Below are positions 25,001 through 34,742 of a stretch of 64,000 nt of DNA, piece after piece. Where the stretch lies: contig JAFYJV010000012.1 of the NCBI GenBank assembly GCA_017537965.1, forward strand, positions 27,195 to 91,194. Reading direction: 5' to 3'. The stretch comes from Bacteroidales bacterium. Its GTDB lineage: Bacteria; Bacteroidota; Bacteroidia; Bacteroidales; F082. Below the pieces are notes generated by a model, which did no database searches, had not been told where the DNA came from, and was given only the letters and a program-made list of their open reading frames with translations. Position 1 is the first letter of the stretch. The number at the start of each line of letters is the position of its first letter. The translations under genes and the position numbers were made by a program.

Positions 25001-27466
25001 CTATCTCAGCACCCCATTCAGTTCTTTCTCTATCGCTCCCTGAATTCTCGCCATGGCCTTTTCAATGGCTTTGTCGGTCAAAGTGGCGGTAGTTGACATC
25101 AGGATGAAGCTCATGGCATACTGTTTCTTGCCTTCTGGGATCTTGTCGCCTTCATACACGTCGAAGAGGCTCATCTCCTGCAAGATCTTGTTTTCAGCAG
25201 CCATGGCAACTTTCTTCACGGCTTCGAAGGTGATGTTCTTGTCGAAGATCATGGCCAGGTCGCGGCGCACTGATGGGAACTTCGAAAGCGGCTCGAAGTG
25301 GACTTCGGAAGCCTTGCCGTAATTGTGCATCAGTGCAGTCCAGTCCAAAGTGGCATAGAGCACGTCCTTCTTGATGTCGAACAGTTTCAGGGCCTTCTTG
25401 TCAAGCTTGCCCATGGTGGCGATTTCCTTGCCGTCAAGGGTGAGGACCAGCGAATACTCGAAATGCTTTAGCGTACCTTCCTTCACTTCCAACTGGTTTT
25501 GGTCAACACGGAGCTGTTTCAGGATGCCCATCACATATTGCTTCAGGTCGAAGAAATCAACGGGTTTGGGTTGGCTGTTCCAAAGTTCCTCCTGCCTGTT
25601 GCCGGTGAGGAAGAGGTCGAGGTGGCAGAATTCTGAATAAGGTGCCAGGGGACGTTGGTCGTTTTGAGCCTTGGAGTCATAGAAATAGACGTTGCCGAAC
25701 TCGAAGAACTTCATGTCGCTGACCTTTCGGTTCTGGTTGAAGGCGATGCTTTCGAGGCCGCCCCAGAGCAGGGTCTGGCGCATCACGTTGAGGTCGCTGC
25801 TGAGCGGGTTCATGATCTTCACGTTACGGTCGGGGTCAAAGGCATCGAAAGCCTCACTGTAGGCCGACTTAGTGAGGGAGTTGTTCATGATCTCGTAGAA
25901 GCCGTTTGAGACGAGCATGTCGCTGATCTTCTGCTGCAGCTGGTCGGTATTGGGCTTCACGGCACGGCTGATGGAGGCGTGGATGCGGCTTGGGATGGCG
26001 ATGTTGTCGTAGCCATAGATGCGGAGGATCTCTTCCACCACATCGGCGGGACGGGTGACATCGACTTTGCAGGTCGGGATGTCCACCACCACATGCTTGT
26101 CGTTCTGTTCCACCACCTTGCATTCAAGGCTTTTCAAGATATTGACTGCCTGATTCTTGTCGATCTCTTGGCCAGCCAGCTTGTTGAGGTAATCGAACTT
26201 GAGGTCCACCTGAGCGGGTTTGAAGTCGCCGTTCTTCACGTCCTTGATTTCTGAAGTGATGGTGCCTCCAGCAAGTTCTTTCACGAGCAGGGCAGCACGT
26301 TTCAAGGCGTAGAGGGTGATGTTTGGGTCGGCGCCACGTTCGTAGCGGAACGAGGCGTCGGTCTGCAAGCCGTGGAACTTGGCAGTTTTGCGGATGCTGG
26401 TTGGGTTGAAGTAAGCACTCTCCAAGAAGATGTTGGTGGTCTGCTCGGTCACGCCTGATTTGATGCCGCCAAACACGCCGGCGATGCACATGGGCTCCTC
26501 GGCGTTGCAGATCATCAGGTTGCGTGCGTTGAGCTTGCGTTCCATGCCGTCGAGGGTGACGAAAGGTGTGCCTTCGGGAAGGCATTTCACCACGACTTTC
26601 TTGCCGGTGATCTTGTCGGCGTCGAAGATGTGCATGGGCTGGCCCACTTCCATCAGGACGTAGTTGGAGATATCGACGATGTTGTTGATGCTGCGGATGC
26701 CGACGGCGGCCAGGCGGTGCTTGAGCCAGTCGGGAGAAGGACCCACCTTCACGCCGCTGATACTCAAGCCAGAGTAGCGCGGACAAGCGGCGGTGTCTTC
26801 CACTACCACTTCAATATTGTTGCTGGTGTTCTCCACTTTGAAATCCTCCACCGATGGCAGGACGAGGTGGTATTTTGTGGTGTTCTCGCGTTGGTTGAGT
26901 GCGGCCACCAGGTCACGGGCAGAGCCGATGTGCGAGGTGGCGTCGCTGCGGTTGGCAGTGAGGCCTATCTCGATGGTGTAGTCGTTCTCCACGGGGAAGT
27001 AGAACGAGGCGGGCTTGCCCACTTCGTAATCCTCGGGCAACACCATGATGCCGTCATGCGACTCGCCCAGCTGGAGCTCGTCCTCCGCGCATATCATGCC
27101 TTCCGACACTTCGCCGCGGATCTTGCCTTTCTTGATGGTGATTTGCTCGTCGTGAATCCACAAGTCAGTGCCGATGGTGGCCACCAGCACCTTCTGACCC
27201 GCTGCCACGTTGGGAGCGCCGCACACGATGTGAAGGGGTTCCTCGCCGCCACAATCGACGGTGGTGATGTGCAGGTGGTCGGAGTTGGGGTGATCGACAC
27301 AGGTGAGCACCTTGCCCACCACCACACCCTTGAGTGAGCCTTTCACCGACTCGAATGGGGTGAGGTCTTCCACTTCAAGACCTGTGGAGGTCAGCACCTC
27401 GCTGACTTTTTCCGCTGAATAGTCGCAGTTGACGTATTGTTTCAACCAGTTATAGGAGATTTTCAT
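25001..27466 (-). CDS. pheT: phenylalanine--tRNA ligase beta subunit
   Basis: Large subunit of the (alpha-beta)2 enzyme. 821 residues, the usual size. Domains in order: an EMAP-like tRNA-binding domain (about 40-155, GVVVGKVLTCVDHPNSDHLH), the B3/B4 editing region (about 210-390, VEVGQPMHIFDADKITG), B5 (about 405-475), the catalytic-like core (about 480-690) and the C-terminal ferredoxin-like anticodon-binding domain (about 725-821, FPSVRRDLAMIFDKNITFE). pheS is not adjacent. A TATCTTTG box lies 25 bp upstream. Confidence 0.98.
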   Translation of the reverse strand: MKISYNWLKQYVNCDYSAEKVSEVLTSTGLEVEDLTPFESVKGSLKGVVVGKVLTCVDHPNSDHLHITTVDCGGEEPLHIVCGAPNVAAGQKVLVATIGTDLWIHDEQITIKKGKIRGEVSEGMICAEDELQLGESHDGIMVLPEDYEVGKPASFYFPVENDYTIEIGLTANRSDATSHIGSARDLVAALNQRENTTKYHLVLPSVEDFKVENTSNNIEVVVEDTAACPRYSGLSISGVKVGPSPDWLKHRLAAVGIRSINNIVDISNYVLMEVGQPMHIFDADKITGKKVVVKCLPEGTPFVTLDGMERKLNARNLMICNAEEPMCIAGVFGGIKSGVTEQTTNIFLESAYFNPTSIRKTAKFHGLQTDASFRYERGADPNITLYALKRAALLVKELAGGTITSEIKDVKNGDFKPAQVDLKFDYLNKLAGQEIDKNQAVNILKSLECKVVEQNDKHVVVDIPTCKVDVTRPADVVEEILRIYGYDNIAIPSRIHASISRAVKPNTDQLQQKISDMLVSNGFYEIMNNSLTKSAYSEAFDAFDPDRNVKIMNPLSSDLNVMRQTLLWGGLESIAFNQNRKVSDMKFFEFGNVYFYDSKAQNDQRPLAPYSEFCHLDLFLTGNRQEELWNSQPKPVDFFDLKQYVMGILKQLRVDQNQLEVKEGTLKHFEYSLVLTLDGKEIATMGKLDKKALKLFDIKKDVLYATLDWTALMHNYGKASEVHFEPLSKFPSVRRDLAMIFDKNITFEAVKKVAMAAENKILQEMSLFDVYEGDKIPEGKKQYAMSFILMSTTATLTDKAIEKAMARIQGAIEKELNGVLR

Positions 27467-27491
27467 TCTTGTTTATTTTTTATTGAGGCGG

Positions 27492-27499
27492 CAAAGATA
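27492..27499 (-). promoter_or_regulatory. candidate -7 box of pheT
   Basis: Minus strand TATCTTTG, 25 bp before the pheT ATG. No TTTG at the right distance upstream. Confidence 0.5.
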
Positions 27500-27569
27500 C
27501 GAAAATCTGACAAAATGTCACGTAAAATTATTATTTCACACATTTTTCATAATAGTTGGAAAAAAGCCG

Positions 27570-27577
27570 TATCTTTG
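27570..27577 (+). promoter_or_regulatory. candidate -7 box of the kinase-like gene
   Basis: TATCTTTG, 22 bp before the ATG at 27600; probable start of the kinase-SprE transcript. Confidence 0.5.
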
Positions 27578-27599
27578 TGCCCAAATACCATAGTGAAAA

Positions 27600-28901
27600 A
27601 TGTCTGAAAACATCTTCTCGAATTTTGAACAAGTCGAAGAGACGAATGCCACTCAACCTGTGGAAAATCAGGTTCAGAGCCCATCGGTGAAGCCAATGGC
27701 TGAGCCCCAGATCGTCTCCAAAGACTATGACCATATCAAGCCCTTCTATGCATCCACTTATGGCAAAAGCCGCCTCTTTACCGCAAACTACAACGGACGG
27801 AAGGTGATCATCAAAACCTTGAAAGCTGCCTATGCCCAGGATGCCCAGTCGAGAAAGGACTTGAAAAAAGAATATGAGCTGACAAGCGAGTTGGATCACA
27901 AGTTCATCCGCAAAGCCCTGGGGTTCGAGACCATCCAAGGCCTTGGCGACTGCATCATCCTCGAATACATCGATGGCAAGTCGCTGGCGGAGCATGTGCG
28001 TGTGGGCACCCTCAACGAGAAACAGATCAAGAACATCCTTGTTGATCTCTGTGACGGCTTGAATTACATGCACCAACGCATGATCGTCCATTGTGACCTC
28101 AAGCCCGAGAATATCATCGTCTCTGCCAACGACTGCCGTGCCAAGATCATCGATATCGGCTTGCCTGAGACGGAATACAAGACAGACCGAGAACTCCTCA
28201 TCAAAGAGAATGAATTCATTGCGCCTGAGCTGATCAAAGGGGAGGAATGCGACCCGCGCTCGGATGTCTATTCGTTAGGAAAGATCATAGAGTTTATCTC
28301 GGAACGCGACTTGCTGAGCCAGTTCTCCAGCGTGGCGACTCACTGCACCCAGTTCTCGCGTGAGCAGCGTTTCGACAACATCATGGAGGTGCGGTCGCTC
28401 CTCACCAAAGGCTTCTCGGTCGTCAAAATCATACTGCTGATTCTGTTGCTGGCCGCTGTCGCTGTCGCCGCGTATATTTATGTCCCGAAGATCATCGAAA
28501 AGAACAGGGCGGAGAAGGCAGAGCGTCTGGCGGTGGACTTCAGCCATGAGATGGATAAGATCAACGCTGAAACCAATGCCTTGTGTGAAAAATACAAGCT
28601 GGTCTCTTTGGACGAGCCTCTTGCTGTGCCGGCCGAATGGAGAGACGACAGCCTTCGCTTTTGCCAACAGCTGGCTCCCTTCTTCAGCATGGACAGCCTC
28701 CACGAGAAAGCCATGCAGGCCTTTGAGACCCAAAAACAAGCCATCGCCCAAAGCAGGCAGCATGATTTTGAAGCGCTGCTGATGACGGAGTTCCGACAGG
28801 CGGCCGACAGTGTGGCCGTTCAACTGAAAGCCAACGTCACCGATCCTTCCGATTCCCTCATGTTCGTCCTCGCCAACCAATGGTTCCAAAAAACGCATTA
28901 A
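27600..28901 (+). CDS. serine/threonine kinase-like membrane protein
   Basis: 433 residues. A Hanks-type kinase fold spans about 40-265: the ATP lysine is K72 in VIIK, the helix-C Glu is probably E91, and the catalytic loop HCDLKPEN is at 164-171 (D166, N171). The metal-binding DFG is DIG (D185) and the APE is FIAPEL, followed by DPRSDVYSLG. The glycine loop (YASTYGKSRLF) is poorly conserved. One membrane helix (about 275-297) is followed by about 135 residues on the far side with helical character. The catalytic residues are present, so activity is possible, but the weak glycine loop leaves doubt. It precedes the SprE/PorW gene by 15 bp, so they are probably one transcript. Confidence 0.85.
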   Translation: MSENIFSNFEQVEETNATQPVENQVQSPSVKPMAEPQIVSKDYDHIKPFYASTYGKSRLFTANYNGRKVIIKTLKAAYAQDAQSRKDLKKEYELTSELDHKFIRKALGFETIQGLGDCIILEYIDGKSLAEHVRVGTLNEKQIKNILVDLCDGLNYMHQRMIVHCDLKPENIIVSANDCRAKIIDIGLPETEYKTDRELLIKENEFIAPELIKGEECDPRSDVYSLGKIIEFISERDLLSQFSSVATHCTQFSREQRFDNIMEVRSLLTKGFSVVKIILLILLLAAVAVAAYIYVPKIIEKNRAEKAERLAVDFSHEMDKINAETNALCEKYKLVSLDEPLAVPAEWRDDSLRFCQQLAPFFSMDSLHEKAMQAFETQKQAIAQSRQHDFEALLMTEFRQAADSVAVQLKANVTDPSDSLMFVLANQWFQKTH

Positions 28902-28916
28902 AAAACGAAAAGTACA

Positions 28917-31763
28917 GTGCTTAGAAAGAATAAGATATCAATCGTTTTAGTCCTTGCGGTCACGTCTTTGCTCCTCTGTGGTTGCTCTACTAGGAAGAAC
29001 ACCATTACTCGACGTGCCTACCATAACTTGACAAGCCATTACAATGTTTTCTGGAACGGTGAATACAGTTTGATGGAAGGAGACCGCCAACTCAAGAAAA
29101 ACGCCAAGGACGACTTTTCCAAGGTGTTGCCTGTCTTCAACTATGGCACCAAGACCGAGGCCATGGCGCTCAATTCCCAGATGGACCGAGCCTTGCAAAA
29201 GACCTCTATATGCGTGCAGAAGCACTCCATGAAGTTCAACGGAAAGGAAAGGGTGAAATGGATCGACGACGCCTATCTCGTTATGGCCAAGGCCCATTTC
29301 TACAAACAAGACTATATCGCAGCTAAACGTACTTTCGACTTTGTAAGCACAGAGTTCAAGAACAACGACATTGCCCTTGTGTCCAACATGTGGCTCGTCA
29401 AGACCTACATCAAGACCGAACAGTATGCCAAGGCTGTTGCCATGATAGAACAGCTTCAGACCAAGACCGCCGATCGGAAAAAACTGCCCAAGGAGATTGT
29501 GCGCAACTTGGATCTTACCATCGCCGATTATTATATTGCCATCAAAGATTATGCTAGGGCCATCGACTACCTCAAGGCTGGTATGGTGCAAGCTGACAGT
29601 CGTGACTTGCGTTCCAGGGTCATGTTCATCCTTGGACAAATCTATATGGAGCTGGGCGACGCCAACCGCGCCACGCAACAATTCAAGAAGGTGGTCAAGC
29701 GGAATCCCACCTACGAGATGCTCTTTGAAGCGAAGATGAACATGGCCAAGATGGGTTCTTCTGGCAATGCCAAGGAACTGTATAAGATGTTGGACAAGAT
29801 GCTTGACGACTCCAAGAACGAGGAGTTCATCGACCGTATTTATTATGCCATGGCGGAACTGGCCATGCGCGAGGGAGATGTTGACAAAGCCATTGGTTTC
29901 TATCGCGAGTCCGTGGCCGCTTCAACCAACAACCGCATCCAACGCGCCATGTCCTCACTGAAGGTGGCTTCCATACTTTTTGACCGTAACGAATATGAGC
30001 TGTCGCAGGCATACTATGACACCGCTGTCAATGCCATGGACAAAAACACGACAGTTGGTTACGACAGCATCTTGAACATTTCCCAGACCCTCAACGATCT
30101 GGTGATGAACCTCAATGTTGTTCGTGACCAAGACAGTTTGCTGATGGTGGCCAACATGGATTCTGTTGCGCGTAATGCCTTCATTGACAAGATCATTGCA
30201 AAAGTCATCGAACAAGAGCGTATCGAGGCGGAACAACGTCGTTATGAGGAACAAATGGCACTTATGGGCAGTACTGTCGGAAAGACTTCGGCAGCCAGCA
30301 CCATGGAGATGGGGAACACGGGCAGTGGATGGTATTTCTATAACGAGACCACTCTCAGAAACGGTTTCAACGAGTTCTCGAAGAAATGGGGAATGAGAAA
30401 GTTGGAAGACAACTGGCGCATCACTGACAAGCGCAATATCCATAGTGGCATCTCCGACGGAGGGTTTGGCAGTAGTGGGGATGACGATGAAGAAAGTGCC
30501 AGGAGAGACTCCCTCCTTGAAAACCTTACCAATCATGACCGAGGCTACTATATGGTGGATCTTCCCTTGACGGAGGAACAGCAGCAGGAGGCACACAGAC
30601 AGATTGCGGACGCCTTGTATAATGTTGGTTTCATCTATCTCGATCGTTTATCCGACTATCCGCGTTCCATTGAGTCGTATGAGAAGCTGGACACCCGCTA
30701 TCCAGGCAATGACAAAGAGCTTCCCTCTTGGTATGCACTCTATAAGATGTATAATGACTTGCATGACAACGACAATGCGTTGAAATACAAGAACCGCATT
30801 TTCAACAAATATCCCGAGTCGAGCTACGCCAGCGTGATCCTCGACCCCGACTTCTACAAGAAATTGCAGGAAGAATCGCAACAGGCTTCCGACCTTTATT
30901 CGAAGACTTTTGAGGCCTATCAACAGGGACAATATTACCGTGTGAGAATGAACGCCGAACGTGCCCTTGAGCTCTATCCCGCCGATACCGCCCTGGCTCC
31001 TCGGTTTGCCTTGCTTGACGCCATCTCAAGGGGAAGGTTGGAGACCGTCGATACCATGGCATACGCCCTGTTGAATGTCGTCAGGACCTACCCGAACAGC
31101 GGTATCCGGAACTATGCCATGACCCTGCTCCAGCAGGTCAACGAAGAATACCATATTGGCATCGACCTTGGAGGAATGAAGACTGCCGAAGGTGAGACCA
31201 TCGAAAAGAAGCCGGAGTCGCCTTACCATTATGAACCGAGCGCAGAACACCTGGTCATGATCGTTTTCGACTCGAAACAGGTCAGAGTGGAGCCTTTGAA
31301 GGTTCGTATTAGCGACTTCAACAAGAAAGAGCACCGCCTCAAAAACTTCGACGTGAGGAATTTGGTCCTTGACGACCAGCACATGTTGTTGACCCTTGGA
31401 GTCTTTGAAACTGAAACGGAAGCAGCAGACTATGTCACGTCCATGTTCCTTTCCGACTACATTTTCGGTGGCATCGACAAGAACTACTATTCCGTGATGC
31501 CCATTTCCACTGTCAACTATGCCGCCTTCTTCAAAGTGAAAGACTTGGGTGAATACATAGCCTTCCTTCAAGAAAATGGCTGTACGTCCATCGTCACGAC
31601 CATCGATCCTTCAGCGAGTGCTTCGAAAAAGGACAGTGAAACCAGTGCTGAACCTAGTAAGGATGCAAATAAGGGTGATGCAAAAGGCGAAGTAATAGGC
31701 GAAAAGAAAGGTGCTGGCAAAGGAATGAATCCAGAGAGTAAAAACGGAATTAAGAAACAATAA
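28917..31763 (+). CDS. sprE: SprE/PorW-like TPR lipoprotein (type IX secretion)
   Basis: 948 residues. GTG start (MLRKNKISIVLVLAV), signal peptide with lipobox LLCGC (Cys23), so an envelope lipoprotein. Immediately after it comes STRKNTITRRAYHNLTSHYN and VFWNGEYSLMEG, the N-terminal signature of SprE (gliding) and PorW (Porphyromonas T9SS). Many TPR helices follow (for example ARAIDYLKAGMVQA, GDANRATQQFKKV, SYEKLDTRYPG). The end is a low-complexity Lys/Glu/Gly/Ala tail from about residue 895. SprE/PorW is needed for T9SS function in the organisms studied. Placed after a kinase-like gene and before bactofilin, away from the por locus 15 kb to the left. Confidence 0.85.
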   Translation: MLRKNKISIVLVLAVTSLLLCGCSTRKNTITRRAYHNLTSHYNVFWNGEYSLMEGDRQLKKNAKDDFSKVLPVFNYGTKTEAMALNSQMDRALQKTSICVQKHSMKFNGKERVKWIDDAYLVMAKAHFYKQDYIAAKRTFDFVSTEFKNNDIALVSNMWLVKTYIKTEQYAKAVAMIEQLQTKTADRKKLPKEIVRNLDLTIADYYIAIKDYARAIDYLKAGMVQADSRDLRSRVMFILGQIYMELGDANRATQQFKKVVKRNPTYEMLFEAKMNMAKMGSSGNAKELYKMLDKMLDDSKNEEFIDRIYYAMAELAMREGDVDKAIGFYRESVAASTNNRIQRAMSSLKVASILFDRNEYELSQAYYDTAVNAMDKNTTVGYDSILNISQTLNDLVMNLNVVRDQDSLLMVANMDSVARNAFIDKIIAKVIEQERIEAEQRRYEEQMALMGSTVGKTSAASTMEMGNTGSGWYFYNETTLRNGFNEFSKKWGMRKLEDNWRITDKRNIHSGISDGGFGSSGDDDEESARRDSLLENLTNHDRGYYMVDLPLTEEQQQEAHRQIADALYNVGFIYLDRLSDYPRSIESYEKLDTRYPGNDKELPSWYALYKMYNDLHDNDNALKYKNRIFNKYPESSYASVILDPDFYKKLQEESQQASDLYSKTFEAYQQGQYYRVRMNAERALELYPADTALAPRFALLDAISRGRLETVDTMAYALLNVVRTYPNSGIRNYAMTLLQQVNEEYHIGIDLGGMKTAEGETIEKKPESPYHYEPSAEHLVMIVFDSKQVRVEPLKVRISDFNKKEHRLKNFDVRNLVLDDQHMLLTLGVFETETEAADYVTSMFLSDYIFGGIDKNYYSVMPISTVNYAAFFKVKDLGEYIAFLQENGCTSIVTTIDPSASASKKDSETSAEPSKDANKGDAKGEVIGEKKGAGKGMNPESKNGIKKQ

Positions 31764-31774
31764 AAAATAATACT

Positions 31775-32122
31775 ATGGAAACCCCTGCAAGAAATCTTAT
31801 CGGAAAAGGTACTGTCATCAAAGGTGATGTTGAATCCAGTGGCGACATTCGCGTCGATGGCCGTTTGATCGGCTCCTTGAAATCGAATGGAAAGATTGTC
31901 GTTGGACAGACAGGCGTAGTCGAGGGAGATCTGACTTGCAAGCAAGCGGATATCTCTGGTGTGGTCAAAGGCATCCTCAAATGCGAGGAACTCACCGCTC
32001 TGAAATCGACCTCCAAGGTCGAGATCGACTTGATCACCAAGCAGCTGCTCATCGAAGTCGGTGCCGTTTTCACTGGCAAGTGCCAAATGTCTCAACCAAC
32101 CATTCAGCAACCAAGTAAATAA
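31775..32122 (+). CDS. bactofilin (polymer-forming cytoskeletal protein)
   Basis: Cytoskeletal beta-helix protein of 115 residues that polymerises without nucleotide and often helps shape cells. The pattern LIGKGTVIKGDVESSGDIRV (residues 7-26) and the repeated GRLIGSLKSNGKIVVGQTG and GDLTCKQADISGVVKG are the standard bactofilin repeat. No membrane segment. The gene follows sprE by 11 bp and precedes fabD by 11 bp. Co-transcription with fabD and the S41 protease is likely; its site of action may be the envelope periphery. Confidence 0.93.
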   Translation: METPARNLIGKGTVIKGDVESSGDIRVDGRLIGSLKSNGKIVVGQTGVVEGDLTCKQADISGVVKGILKCEELTALKSTSKVEIDLITKQLLIEVGAVFTGKCQMSQPTIQQPSK

Positions 32123-32133
32123 GTGTTTTTATT

Positions 32134-33033
32134 ATGATGAAAGCCTATGTTTTCCCTGGTCAGGGAGCACAGTTTGTGGGGATGGGCAAAGACCTTTTCG
32201 ACCATTCGTCGAAGGCAAAGGACATGTTCCACAAAGCCAATAGAATTTTAGAGTTTAAGATCACCGACATGATGTTCGATGGCACGGAGGAAGACCTTCG
32301 CCAGACGAAGGTCACCCAGCCGGCCATTTTTTTGCATTCGGTGATCCTCGCCTCCATTTTGGAGGATTTTCAGCCCAATATGGTTGCCGGACACTCCCTT
32401 GGCGAGTTCTCTGCCTTGGTGGCCAACAAGGTGCTGACTTTTGAGGACGGGTTGCGTCTCGTGGCGAAACGAGCCAATGCCATGCAGAAAGCATGTGAGC
32501 TGCAGCCCGGCACCATGGCTGCTGTCATCGGCATGGAGGACAGTCTCGTTGAGTCGGCCTGCGCCTCTGTACACGATGCGGTGGTGGTTCCTGCCAACTA
32601 CAACTCTCCTGGACAGATCGTCATCTCCGGATCCGTTGAGGGCGTTGCCATGGCGACCGAGAAGCTTCAGGAAGCCGGCGCCAAACGGGTGATTCCGTTG
32701 AAGGTGGGCGGCGCGTTCCACAGCCCCTTGATGGAGCCTGCCCGCGTGGAACTCGCCGAAGCCATCAACGCCACGAAGTTCAACTATGGCATCTGTCCCA
32801 TCTACCAAAACGTCACTGGTCAGTCAGTCACCGACCCCGAAATCATCAAGAAAAACTTGATCGCCCAACTTACTTCGCCTGTTTGCTGGACCCAGACCAT
32901 GCTCAATATGATCGCCAACGGTGTCAACTGCGTGGTGGAAGTGGGCCCGGGTACCGTGCTCCAAGGACTCTTCAAGAAGGTGGATCGCAACCTTCAGATG
33001 TCGAGTGCTTCCATTGAAGAACGCCCTGAATAA
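32134..33033 (+). CDS. fabD: malonyl-CoA--ACP transacylase
   Basis: Loads malonyl groups onto acyl carrier protein to start fatty acid elongation. 299 residues. The nucleophile elbow GHSLGEFSAL has Ser88, and the family residues FPGQGAQFVGMG at the N-terminus and GGAFHSPLME near residue 195 are present, all diagnostic of FabD. Starts ATGATG; the first is used here. The gene lies between bactofilin and the S41 peptidase in one plus-strand run. No other fatty acid genes are adjacent. Confidence 0.97.
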   Translation: MMKAYVFPGQGAQFVGMGKDLFDHSSKAKDMFHKANRILEFKITDMMFDGTEEDLRQTKVTQPAIFLHSVILASILEDFQPNMVAGHSLGEFSALVANKVLTFEDGLRLVAKRANAMQKACELQPGTMAAVIGMEDSLVESACASVHDAVVVPANYNSPGQIVISGSVEGVAMATEKLQEAGAKRVIPLKVGGAFHSPLMEPARVELAEAINATKFNYGICPIYQNVTGQSVTDPEIIKKNLIAQLTSPVCWTQTMLNMIANGVNCVVEVGPGTVLQGLFKKVDRNLQMSSASIEERPE

Positions 33034-33045
33034 GTTTTTCGGGTC

Positions 33046-34656
33046 ATGAATGACAGGAATAATAACGGCAGATCCATCCTTTGGATGGTGGTGCTCGGCT
33101 TGTTCGTTGGTTTCTTCATCAGTGTCGTCAGCCAGAACATCCAGCTGAAAAGGCAGATAAAGCCGATTGCATCAAGCAAGTTTGATGAGGTGATGTATTA
33201 CATCCGATCCTTGTATGTCGATTCGGTTGATGTGCGAAAGGCGGAAGAGAATGCCATTGTGGCCATGATGGATGAGCTGGATCCACACAGCCAGTATATC
33301 TCCGTGGAGGAGTTCGATGCTGCCAACGATCCCTTGCTGGGCAGCTTCGAGGGCATCGGCGTGCAGTTTCGTATTGTCGATGATACTGTGGCCATTGTCA
33401 ACACCATCAAGGGAGGACCTTCGGAGAAGGTGGGCATCATGGCGGGCGACCGCATTGTCTGTGTCAACGACTCGCTTATCGCTGGCATCAAGATACAAAA
33501 CGACTCAGTCATGCGCCTGCTGAAAGGTCCCAAAGGCACCAAGGTCAGGGTGAAGAACTTCCGAAGAGGTGTTGAGGGTCTGCTCGATTTCACCATCACA
33601 CGCGATGTCATCCCTACCTATAGTGTCGATGTCGCTTACATGCTTGATCCAACGACAGGTTACATCAAACTCAGCAAGTTCTCCGCTACGACCTATAAGG
33701 AGTTTATGGAGGCTGCGAAAAGGCTCAAGTCCGAGGGGATGGAACAGCTTGTTTTCGACCTTCGGGGCAATTCGGGTGGCTATCTCAGTGCTGCCGTGGA
33801 TATTGCCGATGAGTTCCTTCCCAAGGGCAGTCTCGTGGTGTTCACCGAGGGTATCAGCAAGCCCCGCACGACTTTTGTGGCTCGACGCAAAGGACTTCTT
33901 GAGAACATGCCAGTGGCGGTGCTTATCGACGGAGAATCGGCCAGTGCCAGCGAGATCGTGGCCGGTGCCCTTCAGGACAACGACAGGGGTACCATCGTCG
34001 GACGACGTTCCTTCGGTAAGGGTCTGGTGCAGGAACAGATCATGCTCAACGACCGGTCAGCCATCCGTCTCACTGTGGCTCGCTATTACACGCCCACCGG
34101 ACGATGCATCCAGAAGCCTTTTGATGGAGACAAGGAAGAGTATCTTCTCGAGTATTATGACCGTTACCAAAACGGCGAGTTGTTTTCTGTCGACAGCATC
34201 CACTTTGCCGACTCGCTGAAATATACCACTCCCAAAGGGAAGACTGTCTATGGCGGTGGCGGTATCATGCCCGATGTGTATGTGCCTCTCGTTGACGATA
34301 GCACCGAATACTATTTCAATAGGATGGTCAACCTTGGAATTCTCTACCAGTATGCATTCAATTATTGTGACAGGCATCGTAATGAGTTGGCTCGTTACAA
34401 GACGGTTGCCGATTTCGACCGCTCGTTCCGTGTCACCGACGCCATGTTTGCCGAGTTGGTCAAACAAGCTGAAGAAAAAGGCATCAAAGGCAACGAGAAG
34501 GAAAAACAAGTAGCTCGGAAAGAGGCTTTTACCCTGTTGAAGGCATATATTGCCCGTGATTTGTTTGACGAAGAAGGCTTCTATCCACTTTATCAGCCCA
34601 TGGATGACATCCTTCAGAAGGCTTTGGAAGTGCTGCGGGAGTCGTCTCGTCCCTAG
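33046..34656 (+). CDS. S41 family C-terminal processing peptidase
   Basis: Periplasmic tail-specific protease of 536 residues with an N-terminal membrane anchor (about 8-27, ILWMVVLGLFVGFFISVV). A PDZ domain (about 95-175, GIGVQFRIVDDTVAIVNTIK) precedes the S41 domain. The Ser/Lys dyad is visible: Ser300 in GESASASEIV and Lys325 in SFGKG, 25 residues apart, the same spacing as Ser452/Lys477 in E. coli Prc. LRGNSGGYLSAAVDIADEF near residue 240 is also conserved. The C-terminal 100 residues are helical. Follows fabD by 12 bp. Targets unknown. Confidence 0.94.
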   Translation: MNDRNNNGRSILWMVVLGLFVGFFISVVSQNIQLKRQIKPIASSKFDEVMYYIRSLYVDSVDVRKAEENAIVAMMDELDPHSQYISVEEFDAANDPLLGSFEGIGVQFRIVDDTVAIVNTIKGGPSEKVGIMAGDRIVCVNDSLIAGIKIQNDSVMRLLKGPKGTKVRVKNFRRGVEGLLDFTITRDVIPTYSVDVAYMLDPTTGYIKLSKFSATTYKEFMEAAKRLKSEGMEQLVFDLRGNSGGYLSAAVDIADEFLPKGSLVVFTEGISKPRTTFVARRKGLLENMPVAVLIDGESASASEIVAGALQDNDRGTIVGRRSFGKGLVQEQIMLNDRSAIRLTVARYYTPTGRCIQKPFDGDKEEYLLEYYDRYQNGELFSVDSIHFADSLKYTTPKGKTVYGGGGIMPDVYVPLVDDSTEYYFNRMVNLGILYQYAFNYCDRHRNELARYKTVADFDRSFRVTDAMFAELVKQAEEKGIKGNEKEKQVARKEAFTLLKAYIARDLFDEEGFYPLYQPMDDILQKALEVLRESSRP

Positions 34657-34693
34657 GCTCGGGGCTGCATGTCCAAAAAAAATCAAAAAATAA

Positions 34694-34723
34694 TTCGTAT
34701 TCAATAGAAAATTTGTATTTTTG
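34694..34723 (+). promoter_or_regulatory. promoter of the DUF177-rpmF genes
   Basis: TTCG at 34694-34697, 18 bp, then TATTTTTG at 34716-34723: close to the TTTG-N19-TAnnTTTG consensus. The -7 box ends 19 bp before the ATG at 34743 and rules out the more upstream in-frame start at 34713. Confidence 0.6.
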
Positions 34724-34742
34724 CAGCCCGATTTTTAGGCAA

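Noticed and set aside
34713-34742. Upstream start for the DUF177 gene
   Set aside because: It overlaps the -7 box; the transcript would start after it.
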